Assembly (NCBI GenBank): GCA_024636835.1
Contig: JAGXGH010000139.1
Location: 16,979-80,978, forward strand
Source of the DNA: Verrucomicrobiales bacterium
Lineage (GTDB): Bacteria > Verrucomicrobiota > Verrucomicrobiia > Verrucomicrobiales > SLCJ01
Direction: 5' to 3'
DNA: 64,000 nt
Below are positions 9,303 to 19,034 of this stretch, one piece after another (the first letter of the stretch is position 1; the number at the start of each line of letters is the position of its first letter). The position numbers were made by a program, and so were the translations under genes. Below the pieces are notes generated by a model. That model saw nothing but the letters and a program-made list of their open reading frames with translations. It was not told the DNA's origin and did not search any database.

Positions 9303-10541
9303 ATGGTTCTCAACTATATTTTCATCTTCTTCTTCCTCGCGTCCTTCGTCTACGCGCTCATCCAGTGGATATTCATGGGGAATGGTGACGTCTTCCCCGC
9401 GATGCTCGACGCCACCTTCGACATGTCAAAAACAGGCTTCGAACTCGCTCTGGGCCTCACCGGCGGCATGTGCCTATGGCTCGGTATTATGAAAATCGGT
9501 GAGAATGGCGGTGCCGTGAATATTCTCGCTAGAGTCGTCCGGCCGCTCTTCACCCGACTATTTCCCAGCGTTCCTGCCGACCACCCAGCCAGCGGCAGTA
9601 TGTTGATGAATATTTCCGCCAACATGCTCGGACTCGACAATGCCGCGACTCCACTCGGTCTCAAGGCGATGAAGGAACTCCAGACACTCAACAAATCAGA
9701 GAAGGACGCCACCGACGACCAGATTATGTTCCTCGTCCTCAACACCTCGGGGCTTACACTGATCCCGATATCGGTGATGATCTTCCGTAGCCAACTCGGC
9801 GCCGCCAACCCAGCCGACATCTTCCTCCCCATCCTCCTCGCTACCTTTTTCTCCACCATGGCAGGGCTTCTCGCTGTTGCTATCTACCAACGAATGCGTT
9901 TCGACCTTGTCCTTACCGCGTGGATTGCTGGTGCCGCATCGCTCGTCGGCGGCGCATTCTATGTTCTCAATCAACTACCGCAGGATCAGATAGCCACCAT
10001 TTCACGCGTATGGTCGGCCTTCGTCATCATGTCGGTGATCTGCGGGTTCATCATCTTGGCAGTGGTTAAAAAGGTCAACGTCTATGACTCGTTCATCGAG
10101 GGTGCGAAAGAAGGATTCTCCGTCGCGATAAAGGTGATTCCTTACCTCATCGCAATCCTGGTCGCTATCGGCGTGTTTCGCGCTGCAGGAATGATGGAAC
10201 TGATCATGTCCGCATTGAACAAAACCGTTGCCGCGTTCGGTTTACCCAATGACTGGGTTGGCGCGATGCCCACCGGTATCATCAAACCACTCAGTGGATC
10301 CGGCGCTCGCGGCATGATGGTCGACGCCATGGAAACGCACGGTGCGGATTCCTTTATCGGCACCCTTGCCTGCACCATGCAAGGTGCCACCGAGACAACA
10401 TTCTACGTGCTTGCTGTCTACTTCGGGTCCGTCGGTATCCGCAACACACGCCACGCCGTGCCCTGCGGACTCATCGCCGACTTCACGGGAATCATCGCCG
10501 CCATTTTCATTGCTTACTTTTTCTTCGGTGATCGCATATAA
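9303..10541 (+). CDS. SpmA/SpmB fusion, nucleoside-recognition (Gate) domain membrane protein
   Basis: This 412-residue integral membrane protein holds two tandem halves. The first has G-L-T-G-G-M-C-L-W-L-G-I and N-I-S-A-N-M-L-G-L-D-N-A-A-T-P motifs of SpmA. The second has K-V-I-P-Y-L-I-A-I-L-V-A and I-K-P-L-S-G-S-G-A-R-G-M motifs of SpmB. Fusions like this occur in Gram-negative non-sporulating bacteria. The nucleoside-recognition name comes from family similarity to transporter gate domains. The true substrate is unknown. In Bacillus the separate proteins are needed for spore core dehydration, a role that cannot apply here. It is preceded by the terminator at 9222, so it has its own promoter. 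Confidence 0.85.
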   Translation: MVLNYIFIFFFLASFVYALIQWIFMGNGDVFPAMLDATFDMSKTGFELALGLTGGMCLWLGIMKIGENGGAVNILARVVRPLFTRLFPSVPADHPASGSMLMNISANMLGLDNAATPLGLKAMKELQTLNKSEKDATDDQIMFLVLNTSGLTLIPISVMIFRSQLGAANPADIFLPILLATFFSTMAGLLAVAIYQRMRFDLVLTAWIAGAASLVGGAFYVLNQLPQDQIATISRVWSAFVIMSVICGFIILAVVKKVNVYDSFIEGAKEGFSVAIKVIPYLIAILVAIGVFRAAGMMELIMSALNKTVAAFGLPNDWVGAMPTGIIKPLSGSGARGMMVDAMETHGADSFIGTLACTMQGATETTFYVLAVYFGSVGIRNTRHAVPCGLIADFTGIIAAIFIAYFFFGDRI

Positions 10542-10598
10542 CCACACCTCCTCATGCGCCATAGGCATGTTGCACTTGCTTGACCATTGACAAAAAAC

Positions 10599-10641
10599 AG
10601 GGTGCGGCCGCTACCAAGTATAGAAGTTAAGGCCACGCCCT
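10599..10641. repeat. Short imperfect inverted repeat upstream of the ATP-grasp gene
   Basis: AGGGTGCGGCC (10599-10609) pairs with GGCCACGCCCT (10631-10641) with two mismatches. It lies 29 bases before the ATP-grasp start codon. It may be a regulatory structure or a degenerate intergenic repeat. Confidence 0.4.
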
Positions 10642-10670
10642 AACCAGCTGGAGACACGTAGCGTTCTCAG

Positions 10671-12050
10671 ATGGAATCCACCTCCATACCCCCAAGCTCA
10701 CTCAGCGTAAGAGCTTCAACCCACACACTCCCAACGGGATGGAGTGACAACGCCGTGTTCGTAGCCAACCTGCTCGGGATGTTTTTTGAGAACGACGCGC
10801 AGTCAAAATTGCTCGCCAAAGTGATTGGTGAAGTCGACACATACGGCGGGCGTCTACTTCCCATCATCGACCTTCTTTACCGCGGTGAAGGCCAAAATCT
10901 TCTCGTCCTCGAGCGCGAGCCTTCTCTTCATCTCTCAAAGTTCTTTACCGATGTCGCAGGACTGACAATTCCTGAAACCGTCGTTCTTCCCCATCGCGAA
11001 TACCTCGACTACCAGCGCAACAGCATCGTTTCCTCTGCACTTGAAACCATCATTAATCACCCCTCACCCCGCATCGACGGATACGTCACCGACACCACCT
11101 TGATCTCCCTTGCCGAGCAAGCCGGCAAGCGAACATTCTCAACAAGAGCAGGCAGTCGGGGTGGAAATAACAAACGAAAACTACATAAACATATCGAGCA
11201 ATCCGGTCTTCCCATCCCCGCCACAGAAATCGCCGATTCCCCGTCCGACATCCCCCGTTGCCTCGACACACTTGCTCGATGCGGATTTCGCGCTGCCGTG
11301 GTCAAAGCTGCACTGGGCGCGTCTGGAATCGGCTTGGTGAAAGTCCCGGAAATCAACGAGGCAAACATAAGTGCGTTGGAAATCCCCGAGCACTTTTTCC
11401 ACGATGGCCCGTGCCTCGTTCAAGGATGGCTGGAAGTTGGACGCAACGGAATAACACAAATCCATAGTCCCAGCGCACAATTATTCCTCGACGACGACTC
11501 GCTTCACATCTTTGATCTCACCGAGCAAATCCTTTCCGGCGCGTCCACTCACCAAGGCAACGAATCCCCGCCCAAGTATTTCTCCGATCATCCTGATTAC
11601 GCTCCCGAACTCATTCGCCAAGCCGAAGTCGCTGGACGCTGGCTTCACGAACAAGGATATCGCGGCACCGCCAGCGTCGACTTCCTACTGACCGAGACCG
11701 ACAACGACTTCACTGTGTATGTCTGCGAGATCAATGCCCGTGTCACCGGAGCCACTTACCCCTCATTTCTCGCCAAGCACTTTCTTCCCGACGGCGCGTG
11801 GCTGCTGCGCAACCTACGCTTCGACAGTCCTGTGACTGATATGGAACTCCTGCGCCTCCTCGATGACTCCAATGATTTATTCATTCCCGGCGAGAGCGAA
11901 CACGGCGTCTTCCCCGTCAATTTCAACTTCGATAAAACCGGCCTCGTCACCAAAGGTCAGTTTCTTTGCATGGCTCCAAGTAATAAAGAAAGTCGTCATC
12001 TCCTGCGCATGGCAAGAATTGACCTGCCCTGCCAAACAGACCGCGACTAA
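10671..12050 (+). CDS. ATP-grasp domain ligase (PGM1-like, uncharacterised)
   Basis: The 459-residue protein has an N-terminal pre-ATP-grasp region followed by an ATP-grasp fold. Lys212 precedes the glycine-rich loop G-A-S-G-I-G, Glu254 in V-Q-G-W-L-E-V matches the adenine-contacting edge, and Glu352/Asn354 in C-E-I-N-A-R are the Mg2+ ligands. The E-I-N-x-R-x-T-G pattern and overall length resemble peptide ligases of the PGM1 type, but no specific family is certain. Such enzymes join a carboxylate to an amine through an acylphosphate. The gene is 17 bases upstream of an M20 peptidase gene on the same strand, which suggests linked chemistry on a peptide or acyl-amino acid. Substrates are unknown. 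There is no signal peptide. Confidence 0.75.
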   Translation: MESTSIPPSSLSVRASTHTLPTGWSDNAVFVANLLGMFFENDAQSKLLAKVIGEVDTYGGRLLPIIDLLYRGEGQNLLVLEREPSLHLSKFFTDVAGLTIPETVVLPHREYLDYQRNSIVSSALETIINHPSPRIDGYVTDTTLISLAEQAGKRTFSTRAGSRGGNNKRKLHKHIEQSGLPIPATEIADSPSDIPRCLDTLARCGFRAAVVKAALGASGIGLVKVPEINEANISALEIPEHFFHDGPCLVQGWLEVGRNGITQIHSPSAQLFLDDDSLHIFDLTEQILSGASTHQGNESPPKYFSDHPDYAPELIRQAEVAGRWLHEQGYRGTASVDFLLTETDNDFTVYVCEINARVTGATYPSFLAKHFLPDGAWLLRNLRFDSPVTDMELLRLLDDSNDLFIPGESEHGVFPVNFNFDKTGLVTKGQFLCMAPSNKESRHLLRMARIDLPCQTDRD

Positions 12051-12067
12051 GAACTCCTTTAATCCTC

Positions 12068-13201
12068 ATGCCCATCGACCCACAACGCCTTCGAGAACGC
12101 CTCATACAACTCACCCGCGACCTCGTTCTCATCGAAAGCACCGACAACCTCCCAAAAGAACGCCAACGCTGCTTCCAACTCATCACCAACCACCTCGAAG
12201 AAATTCATAATCTGGACATCCTCATGCATGAAAACGCGGGATACGAATCCCTGGTCGCGATGCCTTCGGGAGTCACTATTCCCGACGTTTTGCTCTGCGG
12301 ACACCTCGACGTAGTTCAACACCTCGTCCCGGGCAGCTATCAATCTGAACTTCGCGATCAGCGTATTTACGGTCCCGGCGCAGGTGATATGAAGGGGCAG
12401 TTGGCAATCATGATCGAGTTACTTCGTCTTCTTCATCGAGACCACGAGGGAATTAGCGTTGGCATCGCCATCACATCGGATGAAGAGCGCGGCGGCCAGC
12501 ATGGTGTCCGCTACCTTGTCGACGAAGTCGGTCTGCGCTGCGGTGTCGCCATCATTCCAGACGGGGGATCGCCCTGCGATGTTACCGAAGAAGAAAAGGG
12601 CATCATTCATCTGCGACTGAGTTCCAGAGGACGCTCCGCACATGCTGCGCGTCCCTGGCTGGGAGTCAACGCGTTGGATAACTTGATTGAGTCTCTCCAG
12701 AACCTTCGCCAACATTTCGCGAGATTCCTTCCCGATCATATCGTAGCCGAAGATACCGGTACACACTGGTTTAGCACATGCACTCCCAGCGTCCTATCCA
12801 CCGCCAACGACAGCCCCAACCGCATACCGGATGCCGCTGAAGCCATCGTTGATATTCGTTTTGTCCCTCCCCACACCTCTGGATCAATTCTCGCCGACAT
12901 CCATAAATTGCTCGTGAAAGATGTCGTCGCCGAGCCGATTATCATCGCCGAACCCAGCCATCTCGCTCCGGATCCACTCTATTTAGAGATCAGCGAAACC
13001 GTGCTTGGAAAGCCGCCCCGATTGATCAAAGCCTCCGGCGGAAGCGATGGTCGATACTTCGCCCACGCCGGAATACCCGTCATTCTCTCCAGACCCTTGG
13101 TGGGCAACCTCCACGGCCGCGACGAATGGATCGATGTGGATTCCATGATGGATTACTACGAAATCTGCCAGAAGTATATCCTTCGCAAGTGTGGGGACTA
13201 G
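12068..13201 (+). CDS. M20 family metallopeptidase/deacylase
   Basis: At 377 residues this matches the M20 (ArgE/DapE/CPG2) family. The two-metal site is complete: His79 and Asp81 in C-G-H-L-D-V, bridging Asp107 in G-P-G-A-G-D-M-K-G, the catalytic Glu139-Glu140 pair in S-D-E-E-R-G-G, and a late His near 349 in L-H-G-R-D-E-W. The dimerisation insert begins near S-A-H-A-A-R-P. These enzymes hydrolyse amide bonds of N-acyl amino acids or small peptides in the cytosol. The coupling to the ATP-grasp gene (17-base gap) suggests that it trims or recycles that ligase's product or precursor. Assignment to argE or dapE is not justified, as no biosynthetic neighbours are present. Confidence 0.85.
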   Translation: MPIDPQRLRERLIQLTRDLVLIESTDNLPKERQRCFQLITNHLEEIHNLDILMHENAGYESLVAMPSGVTIPDVLLCGHLDVVQHLVPGSYQSELRDQRIYGPGAGDMKGQLAIMIELLRLLHRDHEGISVGIAITSDEERGGQHGVRYLVDEVGLRCGVAIIPDGGSPCDVTEEEKGIIHLRLSSRGRSAHAARPWLGVNALDNLIESLQNLRQHFARFLPDHIVAEDTGTHWFSTCTPSVLSTANDSPNRIPDAAEAIVDIRFVPPHTSGSILADIHKLLVKDVVAEPIIIAEPSHLAPDPLYLEISETVLGKPPRLIKASGGSDGRYFAHAGIPVILSRPLVGNLHGRDEWIDVDSMMDYYEICQKYILRKCGD

Positions 13202-13254
13202 CATACGACAAGCACAATGCAGTATAGCTGCGCCCTCTGTCTTCACTTCTCCAC

Positions 13255-16200
13255 CTAGTCCTCAGAATCCGACTTTTTAGAAGTCTTCTCGACCATCAAC
13301 TGAATGACATAGAAGAGTAGCGGCACAACAACCATACTGAGTAAAGTCGCCGCAAGCATTCCGCCGAAAACCGCGGTGCCGAGCACTTTACGCGATTCCG
13401 CACCCGCACCAGACGCGATCACCAGTGGCAACACTCCAAGGATGAAGGAGAGCGCCGTCATCATCACAGCGCGGAATCGAAGTCGCACAGCCTCCACTGC
13501 AGAGTCAGCCAATCCCATCCCCTCATCCCGCTTCACCTTGGCAAATTCCGTGATCAAAATCGCGGTCTTGGTCGACATCGCGATGAGCAGGATAATTCCG
13601 ATCTGGGTATAGACGTTGTTCTCCATGCCACGCACCATGATCGCCGCTACGGCGCCAAAAATCGCAAGCGGAACTGATAAGCAGACGGAAATCGGCAGCG
13701 TCCAACTTTCATACTGGGCGGCAAGCACGAGATACGCCATCAGAACGGCAAAGCCAAACACAAGCCCAAGCCCACTGTTCGCCGCCAGCTTTTCTTGGAA
13801 CGAAAGATCCGACCAAGCGAAGTCCATACTCGGCGGCAACATTTGTGCGGAGTATTGCTCCATCAAATTCATCGCCTCACCAGAACTCGATCCGGGAGCA
13901 GGGCTTCCAAGAATTTTGACTGAAGGAGACATGTTAAATCGAGTGATCGTCTGCGGCCCTAGAGTCTCTTTGAATGCGGCAACCGCTCCCAAGGGGATCA
14001 TTTGCCCGTCAGCTCCCCGCAACGGCAAATTGGACAGGTCCGACAAATCATCGCGATACTCACCGTCCGCTTGGACGGTGACTTTATAAATCCGCCCAAA
14101 CATGGTGAAGTCGTTGACGTAAGAAGAACCAAGATAGATTTGCATCGCCTCATTCACCGCCGCGACCGATGTTCCCGTCCGCATCACTTGATCGCGATCA
14201 ATATCCACATCCACCTGAGGAACAGTCGCGCGGAAAGTCGTCCGGACGCCATTGAGCAGTGGGTCTTTATTCGCTGCCACGATAAGCTCACCAGCGACAT
14301 TTTGCAGTTGCTCACTGCCTACCCCTTGTCGGTCTTGCAGCATGTAGGTAAATCCACCTGACACACCTACTCCAGGAAGTGAAGGCATCGCAAAGGCAAA
14401 CGCCGCTCCCTCTTGGATCGACATCAAACCACCCTGTAAGCGCTTTAATATAGCCTGCTGATGTTGACTTGGATCACCGCGCTCCTCCCATGGCTTAAAG
14501 GTAAGCACCGCGAATCCTGTGTTTGCCGAAGCGGCACCGTCAACGATGGAATAACCCGCAATCGACAGCGTATTATCAACCTCATCCATCCCTCTGGTAA
14601 TTTCCTCCACCTTCCGCATCACCATTTCCGTGCGCTCCAGTGTCGCACCGTCCGGCAGTTGAATCCCGACCATGCAGTAACCTTCGTCTTCCTGGGGAAC
14701 GAAACCTTGTGGCAAACTGTTCAGCCCTTTGACCGACAAGACCGAAATCGCAATGAATGCAACCACCCCAACAACCGCCAAACGAATCGCCGCACGCACG
14801 AGCATTCGATAAAAGCTATTCGATGCATCGACCATGCGATTGAACCCTTTGAAAATTCCACGCGGCTCCTTCGGGTTATGCTTCAATAGCACACCGCACA
14901 AAGCGGGGCTCAAGGTCAATGCGTTGATCGAACTAAAGACCGTAGCTACCGCGATGGTGATCGCGAATTGTTTAAACATCGTGCCTGTGATGCCAGCGAT
15001 CATCGCTGTCGGAACAAAAACGGAGAGTAACACCAGCGTTGTAGCGACAACGGGGCCTGAGACTTCTTTCATCGCTTTGATCGCAGCTTCTTTCGGAGCT
15101 AGGCCGGCAGCCAAGTGCACCGAAGTATTTTCGACTACGATAATCGCGTCATCGACGACGATTCCGATCACCAACACCAAGCCGAACAAAGTCAGAATAT
15201 TCAATGAGAACCCCATCAACAAGAGCACCGAAAACGCACCAATCAATGAAACCGGGATAGTGATCAGCGGGATGAGCGTCGCCCGTGCATCTTGAAGGAA
15301 AAGATAAACCGTGAGCACCACGAGAATGAGCGTAGCGACAAGGGTGATCACCACTTCCTTGATCGAAGCGTTGATGACATCTGTCGAATCGTAAACAATT
15401 CGGTGCGCCACGTCTTGGGGGTATTTTTCCTCCAGTTCGGCGAGTTTCGCCCGCACACCATCTGCCACGGCAATCAGATTGGAGCCTGGGATTTGATAGA
15501 TCGCAAGGGTCGCCGACGCCGCACCATTGAGACTCGATGCCGTGGTGTAGCTATCAGAGCCGAGCTCAACCCGCGCCACGTCGCGTAGACGGATCACTCC
15601 ATCTTCAGAAGAGCTTCGCACGACAATATTCTCAAACTCATCAACCGTTGTGAGACGACCTTGCGTGCCGAGCACATACTCGTAGGCAGTTCCGGTAGGA
15701 ACAGGTGAACCACCGATTCTTCCCGCGCCGACCTGCACATTCTGCTCGCGAATCGCCTGTAAAACTTCAGCCGCGGCCACATTACGCGAGCGCAATAGAT
15801 CCGGATCGAGCCAAATCCTCATGGCAAACTCACCAGCACCGAAAATCCCGACATCACCAACTCCATCCACTCGAAGCAAATCATCCCGCAAGTTCAAGCT
15901 CGCGTAGTTCGACAAAAACGCCGCGTCGTAGCTTCCATTCGGAGAAACCAAACCAATAAACATCACCGTATCCGTAGACTTTTTCTTTACGGATACGCCC
16001 GTCTTTTGAACCTCCGCCGGCAGGCGAGGCTCCGCTTTGGTAACGCGGTTTTGAACCAGTACGTTGGCCGTATCCAAATCGGTGCCGGGTGCAAACGTCA
16101 CCGTCAGGTTCATCGACCCGTCGTTGCCGCTCACAGAGTTCATGTAGAGCATATTCTCCACCCCGTTGACCTCTTTCTCAATGGTCGCTGCAACCGTCTC

Positions 16201-16377
16201 CGCGACTGTCTCCGCATCGCCTCCAGGACAGAATGCCGAAATCTGAATGGTCGGTGGAGCTAAATCCGGATAACGAGAGATTGGCATCTTGAAGAGCGCA
16301 ACAGCACCCAAGACGACAATCACAATCGAGATCACAGCGGCGAATACAGGTCGCCTGATGAAGAATGCACTAAACAT
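13255..16377 (-). CDS. RND efflux pump inner-membrane transporter (HAE1/AcrB type)
   Basis: The 1040-residue product matches AcrB/MexB in length and layout: an N-terminal helix starting MFSAFFIRRPVFA, two large periplasmic loops, and twelve transmembrane helices. The proton-relay Asp pair lies in G-I-V-V-D-D-A-I-I-V-V-E-N, and a lysine partner lies in M-S-T-K-T-A-I-L-I. These hallmarks place it in the hydrophobe/amphiphile efflux class. It exports drugs, detergents or metabolites from the periplasm in exchange for protons. It is the last gene of a three-gene operon, six bases downstream of the adaptor gene. It is convergent with the M20 gene. Confidence 0.95.
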   Translation of the reverse strand: MFSAFFIRRPVFAAVISIVIVVLGAVALFKMPISRYPDLAPPTIQISAFCPGGDAETVAETVAATIEKEVNGVENMLYMNSVSGNDGSMNLTVTFAPGTDLDTANVLVQNRVTKAEPRLPAEVQKTGVSVKKKSTDTVMFIGLVSPNGSYDAAFLSNYASLNLRDDLLRVDGVGDVGIFGAGEFAMRIWLDPDLLRSRNVAAAEVLQAIREQNVQVGAGRIGGSPVPTGTAYEYVLGTQGRLTTVDEFENIVVRSSSEDGVIRLRDVARVELGSDSYTTASSLNGAASATLAIYQIPGSNLIAVADGVRAKLAELEEKYPQDVAHRIVYDSTDVINASIKEVVITLVATLILVVLTVYLFLQDARATLIPLITIPVSLIGAFSVLLLMGFSLNILTLFGLVLVIGIVVDDAIIVVENTSVHLAAGLAPKEAAIKAMKEVSGPVVATTLVLLSVFVPTAMIAGITGTMFKQFAITIAVATVFSSINALTLSPALCGVLLKHNPKEPRGIFKGFNRMVDASNSFYRMLVRAAIRLAVVGVVAFIAISVLSVKGLNSLPQGFVPQEDEGYCMVGIQLPDGATLERTEMVMRKVEEITRGMDEVDNTLSIAGYSIVDGAASANTGFAVLTFKPWEERGDPSQHQQAILKRLQGGLMSIQEGAAFAFAMPSLPGVGVSGGFTYMLQDRQGVGSEQLQNVAGELIVAANKDPLLNGVRTTFRATVPQVDVDIDRDQVMRTGTSVAAVNEAMQIYLGSSYVNDFTMFGRIYKVTVQADGEYRDDLSDLSNLPLRGADGQMIPLGAVAAFKETLGPQTITRFNMSPSVKILGSPAPGSSSGEAMNLMEQYSAQMLPPSMDFAWSDLSFQEKLAANSGLGLVFGFAVLMAYLVLAAQYESWTLPISVCLSVPLAIFGAVAAIMVRGMENNVYTQIGIILLIAMSTKTAILITEFAKVKRDEGMGLADSAVEAVRLRFRAVMMTALSFILGVLPLVIASGAGAESRKVLGTAVFGGMLAATLLSMVVVPLLFYVIQLMVEKTSKKSDSED

Positions 16378-16383
16378 GATCGA

Positions 16384-17595
16384 TTAATCTTTGGGAGCTT
16401 GTCCCTCGGTGGTCACCGCGGGTTTACGCTCTTGTGGCGAGACCACGGCACCTTCGCGGGCACGCTGCAGACCAGCCACGATGACGGATTCTGATCCATC
16501 GACGCCATCGAGGATCACACTCATTTTCTTACCTTCCGTAGCGTTGAGCGGCAGATTTTTACCAACTTTCACACCACGTCGCTGAACCACGCCCCCCTCA
16601 CCAACAACCCACACAAACGAACCAGCAAGGTCGCGAAGAATGGACTCCGATGGGAGCACATAGGCTTTTGTCTTATCTGGTTGCGTCGGATCGGGACGGA
16701 CCGGCACGCCGACCATACCATAAAGACCTGCCGCAATCTCAGCATCTGGATTCTCAAACACAGCGCGCACTTTGTTGGTGCGCGTCCTCGCGTCCACCTC
16801 GTTATCGAGGAAATCAATCCGTCCCGTGTGTTTATAAACCCGACCATCAGCCAAGGTCAGGCGAATCTCTAAGCTCTTGAGAATAGATGCCACGTCTTGG
16901 TCGGCACGCGCACTAAAGTAGTCGAGCATCCTACGCTCGGGAACCTCGAAGTAAGCATAAATCTTCGAGTCGTCGATCACGGTTGTGAGCAGCGTCGGCT
17001 CTGAGTAACCTACGAGGTTTCCAATAGAAACGAATGCCCGAGATACCCGTCCATCAACTGGTGATAACAGCTTTGTGTAGCCTAAATTAATTTCTGCGTT
17101 CTGCAGTTTCGCTTTTGATTGCTGAACCGATGCCATCGCCTGCGCCAATTCCGCCGAGGCAATTTCCACATCGATTTCGGAGATAGCCTTGCTCTCTAGT
17201 GCTGATGAGAATCGATCGAAACGCTTTTGCGCCAACTCTTGACCAGCCACAGCCCGGCTGACATCCGCCTTCGCTGCATTGAGTGCTTGCTCAAACGGCT
17301 CAGGCTCAATCTGAAACAGCGGCTCGCCTTTTTTCACCAACTCGCCATCGGTGAAAAACTGTTCGGTTAACACACCAGCCACCCGCGCACGGACTTCATT
17401 CAAGCTGATTGCCTCTAGGGTCGCTGGATGTTCAGCGTAAACTGTCGCCTCGCGAAAATCAGGCATCATAACGGTCACAGGCGGTGGTGGCGGCGCTTGT
17501 GGCGGTGCCTTCTTACCACAGGAGGCAAAGCTCAATACTGTGACCATAGCCATCAGCGGCCAGCCACGCTTGGAGATCAATTTCACCCTCTTCAT
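16384..17595 (-). CDS. RND efflux periplasmic adaptor lipoprotein (AcrA/MexA type)
   Basis: The 403-residue protein has a lipoprotein signal (L-S-F-A-S-C near residue 26). It then shows the membrane fusion protein order: a first half-lipoyl segment, a central alpha-hairpin with many Ala, Glu and Lys residues, a second lipoyl half near S-P-V-D-G-R-V, and a beta-barrel domain. It bridges the inner-membrane pump to the outer-membrane channel. Its start overlaps the end of the channel gene by four bases (17592-17595), indicating translational coupling. The tail is Lys/Pro rich and probably disordered. Confidence 0.93.
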   Translation of the reverse strand: MKRVKLISKRGWPLMAMVTVLSFASCGKKAPPQAPPPPPVTVMMPDFREATVYAEHPATLEAISLNEVRARVAGVLTEQFFTDGELVKKGEPLFQIEPEPFEQALNAAKADVSRAVAGQELAQKRFDRFSSALESKAISEIDVEIASAELAQAMASVQQSKAKLQNAEINLGYTKLLSPVDGRVSRAFVSIGNLVGYSEPTLLTTVIDDSKIYAYFEVPERRMLDYFSARADQDVASILKSLEIRLTLADGRVYKHTGRIDFLDNEVDARTRTNKVRAVFENPDAEIAAGLYGMVGVPVRPDPTQPDKTKAYVLPSESILRDLAGSFVWVVGEGGVVQRRGVKVGKNLPLNATEGKKMSVILDGVDGSESVIVAGLQRAREGAVVSPQERKPAVTTEGQAPKD

Positions 17596-19034
17596 AATTT
17601 AATCGATTTTGACGGCCGCGGGGCACTTCCCCCCAAGGCTTTGTAAAGACGCGAGTAGGCAGCCGCGAGGCGCCCACGGCTTTCCGCACGATCACCTTCT
17701 GACTGCAACACAACCCGCTCGGAATCGAGCACGTTCTGGAAAGGCAGCAGACCGTCGCTATAGTTTTTGGTGATCAGTTCACGGCTCTTTCTTGCTGAAG
17801 TCACTGCATCGTTGAGCAAGGCAAGACGCTTTCGCTCTTCGGAAATATCAGCCATCGTGCTTTCCACTTCAGCCACTGCCGAGAGCACTGTATTTTCGTA
17901 ATTACTATAGGCCTCACGCGTGCGCGATTCCTCAATCCGAATCTGACTACGCACGCGACCAGCATTGAACAAATTCCAACGGAACGCCGGCCCGAACCCA
18001 TAACTCCTCGATGCAGAGTTGAGCAAATCTCCACTATCCAAGGCCTGCAGCGCAAACGTGCCACCCAGTGTGAAACGAGGGAACAGATCACCCTTCGCCA
18101 CGCCGATCTGAGCATTCGCGGCTGCCACTTGGCGCTCTGCTGCTCGCACATCGGGACGAATTCTCAGCAAGTCCGCAGGTAGACCCGCGGACAGTGTTTT
18201 CGACGGCATCGGAATACCAGAACGATAACCCACCAAATTCACGGTCTCATCGGGAAACTTCCCAAGCAACACCGCCAAACGACTGATCGCCGCAGCCCGC
18301 TGCTGACGAAAACGTGGTAGCAATGCCGCAGTATTTGCGTTATTAGCCTTCGCCTGTTCCACATCGATTTCGGTAACAAGACCGGCATCGAAACGCTTGT
18401 TCGCTATGCCGAGAGATTCTTGCTGAGTCTTGAGGTTACGCTGCGTGATGGCAATTTGCTCGTCAATGGTGCGGATTTCCAAATAGGTGACCGCCACCTC
18501 GGCGCGCACACTAACCAACACATCGCGAAGAAGTTCATCGGCGCTTGCGACGTTGGCTTTCGACGCCTCAACGAGACGACTCCCGCTCCCCCATACATCA
18601 ACTTCCCAACCAACATCGAAGCCAGCGAGCCAATTTTCCATCGTCGTTCCACCACTGGGAAGCCCGACGTTTTCCGAACTTCGGGCACGAGTCGCACTTC
18701 CTGATCCATCGACAAAAGGAAATAGTAGGCTCTGTGAGATCTGGCGTGAGGCGCGTGCTTGAACCAAGCGTTCTCTTGCCACGGCAAGATTGCGGTTCGA
18801 TTCTTCCGCCGTAGCGATAAGACTATTGAGTGTCGTGTCACCGTAGCTCTCCCACCATTGACGCAGAGCATCTCGCTTAGAAGACTGTCCAGACATCGCT
18901 GCATCATGCCAAGCATCTGGTGCCGCCAGAGTCGGCTCGACATAGTCGGGGCCGATCATCATGCATCCCGAAAAAGCAATCGGCAGGGCTACAGCAAAAA
19001 GACAAGGCCTAGCGACGGAAGTAGACATACTCAT
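17592..19034 (-). CDS. Outer-membrane efflux lipoprotein (TolC/NodT-OprM type)
   Basis: At 480 residues this has the length of NodT-type outer-membrane factors. The signal peptide ends in a lipobox I-A-F-S-G-C, followed by M-M-I-G-P-D-Y, a classic start of this family. Two repeats of long heptad-rich helices with intervening strands are visible, for example around Q-A-R-A-S-R-Q-I and R-P-D-V-R-A-A-E-R-Q. It forms the trimeric exit duct for the pump encoded downstream. It is the first gene of the operon, so the promoter should lie in the 19035-19200 region. No adjacent regulator gene was found on either side. Confidence 0.93.
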   Translation of the reverse strand: MSMSTSVARPCLFAVALPIAFSGCMMIGPDYVEPTLAAPDAWHDAAMSGQSSKRDALRQWWESYGDTTLNSLIATAEESNRNLAVARERLVQARASRQISQSLLFPFVDGSGSATRARSSENVGLPSGGTTMENWLAGFDVGWEVDVWGSGSRLVEASKANVASADELLRDVLVSVRAEVAVTYLEIRTIDEQIAITQRNLKTQQESLGIANKRFDAGLVTEIDVEQAKANNANTAALLPRFRQQRAAAISRLAVLLGKFPDETVNLVGYRSGIPMPSKTLSAGLPADLLRIRPDVRAAERQVAAANAQIGVAKGDLFPRFTLGGTFALQALDSGDLLNSASRSYGFGPAFRWNLFNAGRVRSQIRIEESRTREAYSNYENTVLSAVAEVESTMADISEERKRLALLNDAVTSARKSRELITKNYSDGLLPFQNVLDSERVVLQSEGDRAESRGRLAAAYSRLYKALGGSAPRPSKSIKL

